This document shows, piece by piece, positions 44,181 to 54,435 of a stretch of 64,000 bases of DNA (position 1 is the first letter of the stretch; the number at the start of each line of letters is the position of its first letter). A program made the translations under genes and the position numbers. The DNA is from Rhizophlyctis rosea. Taxonomy: Eukaryota > Chytridiomycota > Chytridiomycetes > Rhizophlyctidales > Rhizophlyctidaceae. The notes under the pieces were generated by a model. It had not been told where the DNA came from, searched no databases, and worked only from the letters and a program-made list of their open reading frames with translations. Location: positions 1 to 64,000 of the forward strand of contig JADGJC010000182.1 of NCBI GenBank assembly GCA_027596075.1, in the 5' to 3' direction.

Positions 44181-46043
44181 TCACGCTTGATACTGGGAAT
44201 GTATGCCGGGTGGAGGCGAGTTCGATTCGAGTTTGGGAAACCGGGAAGACGACGACGGTTTGCGACGCACGGCGGGTTTGCGCCTGACGTATTTCCCGTC
44301 CAAGCATTTCGGGGCCGGGTAGTCGTAACTTTTCCTCTTCAAACTGCGCAGTTGTATGTGCCCCCAATCCCTCCGAACCGCACCTTTTTCCACTTCATAA
44401 TGCTGCCAGAATGGCCCGTTCAGGCGATGCCATGTGTTCTTCTTCATGAGGTCTGGGGGGAGTTCGTCGATTGGGGCGTCAGTTGTTGGTTCGTCGTCGG
44501 TTGACGTGTCGCTGGGGGGTACTGCGCGTCGTTTTCGACGCACGGCGCCTCTTGCTGTTGCAAGAGTGCGGCATTGAGGTTGGGAGGGTTCGCTTTCTGT
44601 TCATGTTTGGTGGTGTGTCTGTGTCGAGTGGAAGAGGACTGTCGTTTTCGACGAATCTCAAAATGAATCCAGGCGCCTTGCACACCGTGTATGTGGACAT
44701 CGTGTGAACCTTGTTGTCGAGAGTTTCATGAAGAGTTTGATAGGACACTGTCGGTGAGGGTGAGGATGATGGCGTGTCGAGGAGAACTTTGCCGCCATCT
44801 GGCGTGAATGCGAAACGTGGTTCGTAACTGTGATCATCCATCTGCTCCTCATCCTCCTCGTCATCATGCATCTGCCCCTCATCCTCCTCGTCATCATGCA
44901 TCTGCCCCTCATCCTCCTGTTCATCATGCATCTGCTCCTCAACTTCCTCGTCACCATGCATCTGCTCCTCAACTTCCTCGTCATCATGCATCTGCTCCTC
45001 AACCTCCTCGTCATCGTCGTTATCATCAGTCCCATCTTCCAACTCTCCCTCCGACATCCCTTCCTCCATCGCCTCAACGTTCCTGGGTACCGATGACGCA
45101 GGTCCCGTCTCCGCAGCACGTCGTCGCCCCGTCCCGCCCTCCCCTCTTTTCCATCTGAGGTATCGCTGGAACTCGCAAAGCTGGTGTTCCAAATCACATG
45201 GCCGCAACTCTCCGAATCCTCTTCCCTTTAGGATATCGTCAGATTGCCGCAGCGCGTCTCTGCGGAGAAGTTCTCGGTTCACTTCCTTCGTCAGGTAGAG
45301 TATTTGACCGGACTTCGTTTGAGCTTGGGAAAGGCTTCCGTTCTCGCCCATCAGGATGTTCAGGCCTAATGAAGATATTTATTGATGTTCAGTCCAACGT
45401 CAATGCAATGTACGGTACCAACTATTGCGCCCGGCCCTGGACGGACAAAAGCGGGGTCGTATGTCGCGAATTGGTACATGACCATGTCTCGGCAACCTTG
45501 ATAGGCGTGGAAGTTGCCGACTAAATCCAGAGATCTCTGGGCTTTGTAGACCTTTTGTTGGCTCGGCGCACGTGGTCGGTAGCCGTTCGTGGGGCGGCCA
45601 AACAAAGTCTTATTTGACATTGCCGCCTTTCCCCAATTCCTCTGCATGGCTTCAACAAAATCGTGCAGTTTGTACGGTGCTCGAAACCCCGTAGGCCGCC
45701 ATCCTTCGCCATTCGTATCCATTTCGATAATGCTTTTCAATGCAGCTTTGTGATCGGTTACGTAGCCAATTTTCCTGCTCGTGACCCCGTTTGAGAGATG
45801 CCGGTGAAATTGTACGTTCCAGAGATAATTTTCATCGGTGTGTGGATCTTTGCCGGCGAAGATTTCCTCGGCGAGTACTTTGAAGGTTTTGTCGTCTTCA
45901 CGGCGAATGCAACAGAAACTGTATTGTTGCAGAATCAAGTTTTGCGTCCATGGAGTTGAACAATCTTGGGCTCTCCTGATCTCAATGCGTTTCCGTTCTT
46001 CCAGATAGTTGCAAAGCTGCTTCATTTGACGGTCTGAAAACAT
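44181..46043 (-). CDS. Protein with a 5-hmdU-DNA-kinase-type helical domain (HMUDK_hel) and acidic repeat tail
   Basis: Exon 1 runs 46043-45419 and joins exon 2 at 45365 through a 53-nt intron, giving RPGPGAIVGLNILMGENG. The domain motifs fit the family I know from hypermodified-DNA systems (HMUDK_hel, and the related alpha-glutamyl/putrescinyl-thymine pyrophosphorylases): STPWTQNLILQQYSFCCIRR, REDDKTFKVL, YLWNVQFHRHL, GPGAIVGL and DLEHQLCEFQRY. This spans about 280 residues. It is followed by Glu/Asp repeats (EEQMHDDEEV type), then a basic region. The C-terminal join is unresolved. One frame stops at 44479. Another, open to 44181, carries TWHRLNGPFWQHYEVEKG and looks protein-like, so a further intron is likely. 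No kinase domain is attached. The role is unknown; a nucleic-acid or modified-base function is inference. Confidence 0.72.
44835..45022. repeat. 30-bp tandem repeat inside the helical-domain gene
   Basis: Six to seven imperfect copies of a 30-nt unit (CTCATCCTCCTCGTCATCATG-type on plus). They encode on minus the decapeptide repeat (D/E)EEVEEQMHD. Copy variants switch VEE for DEG or DEE in blocks, suggesting recent expansion. Confidence 0.9.
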
Positions 46044-46818
46044 GGTCGTACTTCGGCACTGGGGGGTTGGTTTCTGTATTTGGGATTCAAAGAAAGGGGA
46101 CACTTTTCAACACAATGCGCTTTGTGGCTGACTCGTCCAAACCTACCCTGCCAACGTTTCAGCTGTTGACGCCACGGAATTCGTACTGAGATTAGATGAC
46201 TAGCGCGGACCAACATGGGTGTCTTATTTGCAGCTTGCCGAGATTAGGGCATCAGCTCTCTAGATTCAACAAGGTTCCAGAACGAGCGGTAATCTTTTTG
46301 GCGCGATGAAAGTACCCAAGATGAGGAACAGAGTGTTGCTCAATAGGTGCTAGCAAACAAGATGTGGATGGGCAATTGCACCCCGTTGTTGTTGTTCCTG
46401 GGGTAGTTTGCGGTAAAGGGTGGGGGAAGGGGGGGTGAAGCTGCCTCAGAGAATGCAGGATGCCCGGTGGTGATGCTGGTCCGAATCGTCGGACGCGTCC
46501 TGACTTGACTCTTAAGACTGCTTCCCCAGAAAAGTCAAAAATGCCCGATCCGATGATCGCGATCACCTGCTGTCATTCATAGGGAGGAGTGTTGCAGGTG
46601 GCATTTCCAGTTCTTTCCTGCTAGGAGTCACCTCAACCACCATACATATTGGAAGTGAGTGGGAGACGTGGCTGATGTTGGTACCACATCAACTCCTCCT
46701 ACACCTAAATAGGTATGCAGAGATGGCCTTGAATCCTGAATAGCCCCATACCACACAAAACATCTTCCAGCGCCTCCATACTTATTCCCCAATACAGCAT
46801 CGCATCCGGCATACGATC
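46044..46818. other. Divergent promoter region
   Basis: About 775 bp between the helical-domain gene and the F-box gene. No exon or RNA gene is recognised. Confidence 0.4.
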
Positions 46819-48093
46819 ATGTCTATTGCAGATATTCCTCCTGAACTCCTGACTCATATCTTCGCCAAAACGCCCCTCCCTTCGCTCCTAATTTGCGAAG
46901 GCGTCTCCAAACAGTGGAGCACTCTCATCCGCATCGGGTCCGGTGAACAAATATGGAGGCCAAAACTGGTTGCGGCATATCCGGATGGATGCGTGCCAGT
47001 GCTCCGCGGTCGCGAGAATTGGAGAGATGTAGCGATTGTGGCGTATGCGTGGGGGAGGTCATGGGACCCACGGAGGGTGGAGGGGAGAGTGGAGGACCTT
47101 GGGAGTGGGCAACAGCTTGAGAGGAGGGAAAAACGTGTCTTTAGAGATCTGACGAATTGTATGGGGTGGCAAGGTTATAATGATTGGGACCTCCTGGGGT
47201 GCTTCCCAAGTGGGGAAGTGCTTCGTATAATGGAATTGAAACAAAAGTCACCCCAAGCAGTTGTTGACAGGATTTTCAGCAACTCTCCCAATGATCTTGC
47301 TTTCCACCTTGGCTCGCTCGCGCACGACGACCTAGAATTTTCACCATACCACGTCCGCGCCAATGCCTTTGCATGTAAACATGAATCCCGCATCCTGTCG
47401 TTTGCAAACTACCCAAACGGAAACATCCATATGGACTGTCAGCGCAACCTCAACCAATACACATACATCTGCGGCGATCACATATTCCAATTCGAAAGCT
47501 TCGAATCCACTTGTGCCAACCTGACGGTCTCATCCCTCCGCGACCCATCTTTCCACTACAACCTACCATCCTGCCCATGGCTCTGCTTTAACGAAAGCCT
47601 TGTCGCATACGGCACCATCGCCTCCCACCAGACCGAATCCGTCCAACTCGTTCGCCTCCGTGATCAAAAGCAGCTCTCCACATATCTGATCGACGGTTAT
47701 ATAGCAGCACTGGAAATGAGCAGGTTCAACCTTTTTGTGTGTTATTGGGCGCGCGATGGGTCTGATGATTGGATTGATGTTATGGATTTTTGGGGAAGGC
47801 ATTTATATAGTATAGGTATTCCGCAAATGAATTGGAAAAGCGTTCGGTTGATGTGGGATCGGGAGGTTATTATTATGGAGGATTTTGAGAGTGTGTTTAC
47901 GGTTTTGGATGCGGTTGAGGGGACGTCGAGGAGGGTGGTTGTTAAGGATGTTGGGGAGGAGAGTGAGGCGAATCGTGATGAGTATTGTTTTACGGTGATG
48001 GAGTACCCGACGGATGATCATGGGGAGAGGACGGGAGGGCGTGGGGTGATGAAGTGCTACAGGCGCAGGATAGAGAGGGTGTTGCCGGCATAG
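46819..48093 (+). CDS. F-box protein
   Basis: A single-exon 424-aa frame with ATG at 46819. The N-terminal F-box reads IADIPPELLTHIFAKTPLPS, then LLICEGVSKQWSTLIRIGSGEQIWRPKL, matching the Skp1-binding consensus (LPxELLxxIF...WxxLI...W). The remainder has no leucine-rich or WD repeats that I can count with confidence. It contains several beta-like segments (HIFQFESFESTCANLTVSSL; SVFTVLDAVEGTSRRVVVKD) and may form a propeller-like substrate domain. It should serve as a substrate receptor of an SCF ubiquitin ligase. The substrate is unknown. Confidence 0.88.
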   Translation: MSIADIPPELLTHIFAKTPLPSLLICEGVSKQWSTLIRIGSGEQIWRPKLVAAYPDGCVPVLRGRENWRDVAIVAYAWGRSWDPRRVEGRVEDLGSGQQLERREKRVFRDLTNCMGWQGYNDWDLLGCFPSGEVLRIMELKQKSPQAVVDRIFSNSPNDLAFHLGSLAHDDLEFSPYHVRANAFACKHESRILSFANYPNGNIHMDCQRNLNQYTYICGDHIFQFESFESTCANLTVSSLRDPSFHYNLPSCPWLCFNESLVAYGTIASHQTESVQLVRLRDQKQLSTYLIDGYIAALEMSRFNLFVCYWARDGSDDWIDVMDFWGRHLYSIGIPQMNWKSVRLMWDREVIIMEDFESVFTVLDAVEGTSRRVVVKDVGEESEANRDEYCFTVMEYPTDDHGERTGGRGVMKCYRRRIERVLPA

Positions 48094-48333
48094 CATCGGT
48101 CGTCGTTGGATGCGGCGCGGCATAGTAGTAGCGGCCGAGAAATTTGCGGGTGGTTAGATGTACATCAGGTGGGCAGTGTGATACAGATAGTCGCCGTGCA
48201 GATTGATGGGAATCTACAAGATACTTGAAGATACACTGGTATCGATTTGAAGCAGAATTTCAAAATATCTGCTAATAACATGACTATGTTACACATTGAC
48301 AGAAGCATGATATATCGTGTAGTCTTGCACAGC

Positions 48334-49204
48334 TCAAGCTCCTTTCAGCTTATACTTAGCATTCTCCAACCCTTCCACCTGTCTCTCCACCTCATCCCCA
48401 CTCCTAACCATCGTCTCATGAACCCCCACCCACGCAACAGGCTCCCACCACAACCCACGCGTCATCCACCACTCCGCCGACATGTACCATGCTATATCGG
48501 GCTCCTGGATCGGAGCGGTGGTGAGGTACGCTATTAGTGGTGGGAGGAGGGAGAATAAGAGAAGGGCGAAAATTGTGAGGGGGGGAGTTCGGAGTGTTGG
48601 GGAGGGTGAGGAGGTGATTTGAGACCAGTATGTGCGGTAGATGAAAGGTGTGGCGGCTGTTGAGATTGAGGAGAGGACGGGGGAGAGGAGGAGGTATTTG
48701 GAGAGCATGTTTGCTGGTGAGTTGGAGGTGAAGAGGAGGTGGAGGGCGTGGAGGAAGAAGCTGGTGGGGGAAAGAAGTCAAATTTTGCGTTATGGTGGAT
48801 GCAAAAAAAAGTGATGTGTCTTACAGTATGCTGATGACAATCGATACTGCCGTCAATACGGTCTGGGATGCAGAGTAAATATTTACAAAGAATGGCAGAC
48901 GTGGTGACAAAGTATGCAAGTCCGAACCTGGTAATACTCGTTCATTTTCTCATTTTCGAGACGAAAGGCTTGGATTAGTTCGTCCTGTTCTAGTTTAGGG
49001 AGGGTGGTTTGAGATAGTGTTCACGAATCAACAAGCTTCTCCTTCCTCCCCTCGCGACGCTTGTCGCAACGACGTCTTTCGCGTACCATTTTCGTCCAAG
49101 ATGATCTTGTCCTCTAAGGACGGGTCGGGTTTTGGGAGGAGCGGGATGTCGTCAGAAGGTGCGGTGAAGGCTGTGCGCTTTTTTGTAACCTTTGGTATGG
49201 ACAT
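48334..49204 (-). CDS. Small multipass membrane protein, unknown family
   Basis: Four exons can be chained from MSIPKVTKKRTAFTAPSDD (ATG 49204) through EQDELIQAFRLENEKMNEYY, TVLTAVSIVISI and FFLHALHLLFTSNSPANM to AKYKLKGA and a stop at 48334; about 200 aa. Hydrophobic segments: VLTAVSIVISILFFLHALHLLF, then a STAATPFIYRTYW loop, and LTIFALLLFSLLPPLIAYL. A conserved-looking WYMSAEWWMTRGLWWEP stretch and a C-terminal coiled coil (EVERQVEGLENAKYKL) follow. The topology suggests an ER or mitochondrial membrane protein. I do not recognise it. Confidence 0.65.
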
Positions 49205-50164
49205 TTTTGTTCTGGACGGTGGGTTTTGGGTGTGGATGGAGATGAGGAGGTGGAGGCAGTGGGCGTCCCTGGCCCTGGGTCCTCAATTCAGGAATCAGGA
49301 ACAAGTGCTGCGCAGGGGAACGGAAGCGCAACTTGCGGAGCGCCCATTCCAGGAGCCCATGGCCTGCTATGATGATGCGCAACCACACTCCTCCGCGGCT
49401 TCCAGCCGCTCCGAAGTGCGGTTCATATGGCTCGCTTCGCTCGCCCGCGTTGGAAGGGGCTCGCTCAAACCACTAGCCAAGTCATCCCATCAAGCCGCAA
49501 TTTGGACACCAAACTATACGGGTTGTATGCACAGCAGGGTCTGAGATCAGTACTAAGTAGATGCGTCAGGGTCCTACCCTTGGGGCTTGTTGAAATGGCT
49601 TGAACTTAAGCCACAGGCTTCTCCATCCTTTGCTGGAGGCTTAACGCAATGCTGAACCTATGGCTTTCTAATTGAAAAATGTGGCTTTTCCCCCACAAAT
49701 CCCCATGGGCATCAGGTTGTTGAACGCGTTAGCACAGTCACATGACCAGCGGACTAAAAATAGCCCCCCATAATAAATGCCCAGCTCGCTTGTGTCAGTA
49801 TCGGATGGGATCTCCGAAACCGGAGAACCGGATGTCCGTCGTCCGATGCCGTTGCTTACAAACGACGCGAGGGCCCAAGGGCGTCCACCCAAAGCAAATG
49901 TCCGCAATTTTCCATTGACTATCGTCGACTTTACGCATGCTCCAATGATTGAGTCCGATTAGCGGTGAAGGAACGACGATGAAGATATCGAGGAAGTTTA
50001 GTGCCCGCAATGCTTGCATGCACGTCGTCGCAAGGTTGGTTGCGAAAAGTACAAATGACCAACATCCCCAGGAGGTGGAACTTGCATCCCATCATCTCAA
50101 GAGAAGCTAGAACTCCCTCAGTACACATTCTATACGCGTGCTATTATCTTCCTTCCATCCAACT
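49205..50164. other. Divergent promoter region
   Basis: About 960 bp. The open frame at 49017-49544 on plus overlaps the membrane-protein exon antisense and has no motif. Short GC-rich clusters of CTCGCTTCGCTCG type lie near 49430-49470. Confidence 0.4.
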
Positions 50165-51281
50165 ATGACAATTTCACAAGTCGCACGTCGCCTGGCTGTC
50201 ATCACTGGCGGCAACTCCGGATTAGGATTTCACACTGCTGCAAAGATCCTGTCGCAAGGCAACTGGGATGTCATCATCGGTAAGTCTCAACCATACCTCG
50301 CCTAATGGAAGAACTATAAGATTGACTATACACACCAGCATGCCGCACACCATCCACCGCTTCGGAAGCAGTAGAGAAGCTCCGCGCCGCCGCACCCGCA
50401 ACCTCCACCATTTCCGCCCTCCCCCTCGACATCTCCTCCGCAACCTCCATCGCCAAATTCCCCCCACTCGTCCCCCGCCCCATCAACCTCCTCGTCCTCA
50501 ACGCTGGCGTCCACCCAACATCCCTGAAACACACCGAAGACGGCCTAGAAGAAGCCTTCGGGGTCAACCACATCGGTCACTTCCGCTTGACGTTGCTTCT
50601 TATTGAAGCTGGCAAGATTGATGAGAGGGATGGGAGGGTTGTTTCGATTGCGAGTAACATGCATACGAAGGCGGAGTTTGACTTCAATGATTTAAAGGGT
50701 GATAAACGCAAATTTGATGCCAGACGCGCGTACTCCAACTCGAAGTTGGCGAATGTGTGGTTTACATTTGAGTTGGATCAGTACTTTAGGGAGAGGGGGT
50801 GGAATGTTACGGCTAATAGTCTTTGTCCTGGTGAGTTCGACCTGTTTGACCGTGTCTTTTTTTTCTACGTGTGGCCGACTCATGTTGTTGTAGGTGCCGT
50901 ACCGGTTACGAACTTGGCGCGCGATTACGGGAGCCTTCTCCAGAAGATGGCGCCGTACTTTATGCCGCTCATGATGAAAGTCACTCCGCTTGATGAGTCG
51001 ATTGATTTTATTACGTGGGTGTGCACGTCTCACGACTTGGATGGTGTTTCTGGAAGGTACTTCCCTGGTGGAAGGACTGGATCGGGGGAAAAGGTCACGG
51101 AGAAGCCTTTGGGCTCTCCTGAAAGGTATGGGTTTCATGCGAACTTTACGATTGCTGTTGTGCAAGGTCAGAGAGACTAACAATTGGCATGGCCTTCGTT
51201 TGTAGTCGGGACCCTGAGAAGGCTTTGAAGCTATGGAATGTTAGTTGCGATATCACGGGCTTGGAGAGGTTCAAGCGTTGA
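50165..51281 (+). CDS. Short-chain dehydrogenase/reductase (retinol-dehydrogenase-like)
   Basis: Four exons from MTISQVARRLAVITGG (ATG 50165) to DITGLERFKR (TGA 51281). Exon breaks lie near 50280-50337, 50830-50892 and 51127-51205. Classical SDR motifs are visible: TGGNSGLG (nucleotide-binding TGxxxGxG), an Arg after beta-2 (ACRTP, NADP preference), LVLNAGV, NHIGHF, SIASNM (catalytic Ser region) and YSNSK (catalytic Tyr/Lys). About 310 aa, soluble. It oxidises or reduces alcohol/ketone groups on an unknown lipid or metabolite. The tail-to-tail neighbour encodes a DUF1349 protein. Confidence 0.9.
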
Positions 51282-51499
51282 AGATTGCATATATGTCATA
51301 GTGCCTTGATGGCCATTAATCCTATCTATGTAGTATTTTGTTTTGTTGGCCTCCATATGTCTGTATAAATAAACATAGACGTCCCCTATATATCCGCATC
51401 GGACAACTGACGTCCTACTGCAACATAGTTGTTATTCATAATCTTCTCGGAAGCGTTACTGGCTACAAGTACAAGCGTGCGCCCTACAAATCAAGTGAT

Positions 51500-52105
51500 C
51501 TAAGCTTCTACTTTCACATGGTCAAAGGTTACTGTAAAACCCCCACTTTGAGTGGGCGCTGCGGAAACAATGCCGACTTGGACTTCCTTGTCCCACCCAA
51601 AACAGTGCCTGATTAGCTTCCACTTGGTTCGGTCGATCGAGGCCTCAACCATAACTTCCCCGCCCTTCTCCTTCCGAACTGCTCGGATCCACAACGGGTA
51701 CCCATCCTTTGTTTGCTGACCGGGCTCCAGAAATGCACTATAGGGTTGGATGCTCCAATCCGAAAATCCATTCGTGACAACCGTCGACACTTTGACCTCG
51801 TTCTCGTAAAACTCGATCCCGGCTTTGATCCAGGCGGTTGGGGAGTGGCGGATGGAGATGCCGGCTTGGTCGTAGAGAGTTTTGTAGGGGGCGTTGAAGT
51901 GGGCGGTAATGGTGAATGGTTGGGATGCGGGGAAGGGCTGGGTTAGTTGGAGGGTTGGTGCGTTGTCGCGGTGTTCGAGTGGGGTGTACCAGGCGTCGGT
52001 TGGAGATGGGGTATGGTATGATAGGGGAAAGGAGGTTGTCGGGGTGGAGGATGGCGGGTTGTGCCAGGTGGTTGTCGATGAACTGAAGGGAATTGTTTGA
52101 GTCAT
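51500..52105 (-). CDS. DUF1349 (concanavalin-like fold) protein
   Basis: A single-exon 201-aa protein (ATG 52105). The segments ITAHFNAPYKTLYDQAGISI, AWIKAGIEFYENEVKVSTVV, NGFSDWS and VGIVSAAPTQSGGFTVTFDHVKV are the signature strands of the DUF1349/YesU-like beta-sandwich. Yeast relatives carry the old name regulation of enolase protein 1. No signal peptide is present, so it is cytosolic. The biochemical role is not established; a carbohydrate-binding role is an inference from the fold. Confidence 0.9.
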   Translation of the reverse strand: MTQTIPFSSSTTTWHNPPSSTPTTSFPLSYHTPSPTDAWYTPLEHRDNAPTLQLTQPFPASQPFTITAHFNAPYKTLYDQAGISIRHSPTAWIKAGIEFYENEVKVSTVVTNGFSDWSIQPYSAFLEPGQQTKDGYPLWIRAVRKEKGGEVMVEASIDRTKWKLIRHCFGWDKEVQVGIVSAAPTQSGGFTVTFDHVKVEA

Positions 52106-53440
52106 TGCTGCGGAAGACCACTTGATGTCAGAGCGTGCAAATGGCTATGTGAGACTACGATTGTCGCGCTAGAGTCAGCGTGCGTTTGCCGCTTGTGCGG
52201 GGGAGATGCTCAGAAAGTTGCTAAGGTTGCTTGCATTTATAGTTTTCACCCTGATGAGGGGATGTCGCATTGGTGGCTTGGTGCTGCGCACAAGGTTGGC
52301 GCGTCTGAGTGTTTGCGTGTACCAACCCCACACCGAAAAAATCCACAAAAGAAAAAAAAAACTAAAGGAAGTGGTCTGACGGAATTGTAAAAAAACATCA
52401 AAAAGTCAGTACACGAAAAAAAAATGTTGCCTAAGCAGGTACAGCTGTACCGAGCTCAGAAACAGATGGAGGGCTGAACACTGCAGTTTTGGTTTCTGGA
52501 GCAGTCCTGGCAAATTAAACGTGGGCCCGCCTGACCCATCTCGTCATGATACTGCTTCAGGCGCTGTTTGCGGACATATAATGATGAAACCCTCGCATCA
52601 GCTGGCGCGACTCTCAAGGATTCTCTGCTTCCTCTCTACTAGACACGTCGCTTCATTTGTGTTTGGACTGCCCCGCGTTGAGTGCGTTTACTGTGGCTAC
52701 GTTGGTTTGAGGGCGTAATAGGGTAGTAGCTGGGAGTCGGTACATGTTAATGCGGTAATTAGGCTATACGGTAGGAAGTGCAGGAGGAAAAGGATGGACA
52801 TTCTGAACGCCAACCAATCATCTTGTTCATTGGCGCTGGCACGTGACGAGCGCGCGGGTTTTGTCAGTGACAGCGTGGAAAAATGCCCACGCCACCCTGA
52901 ACATGAGGCTCAGTAAGCCCCTGAACTGTGCCGCCCCAGCCCACCGCCACCGGCAGGCAACAACCGTCAGGCCCGAAAATGAGGCAACGAGCGAGGCTTG
53001 GGCCTGCAGGATCCAAGCCCTGTCCGCCCTGTGACTGCGCCCGCAGATAGGGCAGGGTCTTGTTGCAACCCCAATCGGAGGGGTTCTTAGCTGATGGGCC
53101 GTGGCCAGCCCAATTGCCAATTCATCCTGAGCAACGAAGAAAGCCCTGCCCGCTTGGACAACACCCAACAGGGCCCACTTGCGCTGACCTTGACCACACC
53201 TTGACCACACCCCGCCCTGCCCGCCCGTTCCCCCGTTCCACAAGAAAAGACCCCTAAATTTTTATGAAGGTCCCTGCCTGCTAAATCAACTCACTCACTT
53301 GCACTCATTTTACACTCCCCCTCTCCGTCTCCACCGACAATACACACTCACCCTCTCCGTCTCCATCGACAATCCACCCTGGCCGCCCCCCCCCCCCGCG
53401 GCGCCGGGGCCCCCCCCCCGCCCCCCGGCCGGCCGCCCGG
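52106..53440. other. Intergenic region left of the assembly gap
   Basis: About 1.3 kb with A-homopolymers at 52340-52430. C-rich sequence grows toward the gap, ending in C/G tracts (53380-53440). No gene is recognised. The frame 52827-53243 (minus) has no motif. Confidence 0.45.
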
Positions 53441-54175
53441 NNNNNNNNNNNNNNNNNNNNNNNNNNNNNNNNNNNNNNNNNNNNNNNNNNNNNNNNNNNN
53501 NNNNNNNNNNNNNNNNNNNNNNNNNNNNNNNNNNNNNNNNNNNNNNNNNNNNNNNNNNNNNNNNNNNNNNNNNNNNNNNNNNNNNNNNNNNNNNNNNNNN
53601 NNNNNNNNNNNNNNNNNNNNNNNNNNNNNNNNNNNNNNNNNNNNNNNNNNNNNNNNNNNNNNNNNNNNNNNNNNNNNNNNNNNNNNNNNNNNNNNNNNNN
53701 NNNNNNNNNNNNNNNNNNNNNNNNNNNNNNNNNNNNNNNNNNNNNNNNNNNNNNNNNNNNNNNNNNNNNNNNNNNNNNNNNNNNNNNNNNNNNNNNNNNN
53801 NNNNNNNNNNNNNNNNNNNNNNNNNNNNNNNNNNNNNNNNNNNNNNNNNNNNNNNNNNNNNNNNNNNNNNNNNNNNNNNNNNNNNNNNNNNNNNNNNNNN
53901 NNNNNNNNNNNNNNNNNNNNNNNNNNNNNNNNNNNNNNNNNNNNNNNNNNNNNNNNNNNNNNNNNNNNNNNNNNNNNNNNNNNNNNNNNNNNNNNNNNNN
54001 NNNNNNNNNNNNNNNNNNNNNNNNNNNNNNNNNNNNNNNNNNNNNNNNNNNNNNNNNNNNNNNNNNNNNNNNNNNNNNNNNNNNNNNNNNNNNNNNNNNN
54101 NNNNNNNNNNNNNNNNNNNNNNNNNNNNNNNNNNNNNNNNNNNNNNNNNNNNNNNNNNNNNNNNNNNNNNNNNNN
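53441..54175. other. Assembly gap (735 N) flanked by C-rich low complexity
   Basis: There are 735 unknown bases. Both borders (53385-53440 and 54176-54360) are almost pure C with G interspersed and look like low-quality or hard-to-sequence DNA. Any frame drawn through it is meaningless. Confidence 0.98.
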
Positions 54176-54435
54176 ACCCACCCCCCGGACCCCCCCCCCC
54201 CCCGCCCCGCCCCCCCCGACCCCCCCCCCCCCCCCCCCCGCCCGGCCGCCGCCCCTCTCCCGCACCGCCCCGCCCCCCCCCCCCCCACCCAACCCCCGTC
54301 CGCCCCGGGCCCACCCCCCCCCCGGGCGCCCGCCCGCCGCCCCGCCCCGGCCCCCCCCCACGTGTTTGAGAGGGAGGCAAGGAGAAGGCATCATGTGCAT
54401 TGGAATGAGGGGGTGATACCATCATCGTGATTCCA

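Noticed and set aside
44808..45158. Plus-strand repetitive ORFs (HHASAPHPPR / LLLILLVIMH)
   Set aside because: Antisense translation of the acidic repeat region of the helical-domain gene.
52827..53243. 138-codon minus-strand ORF
   Set aside because: No motif; GC-biased flank of the assembly gap keeps frames open by composition.
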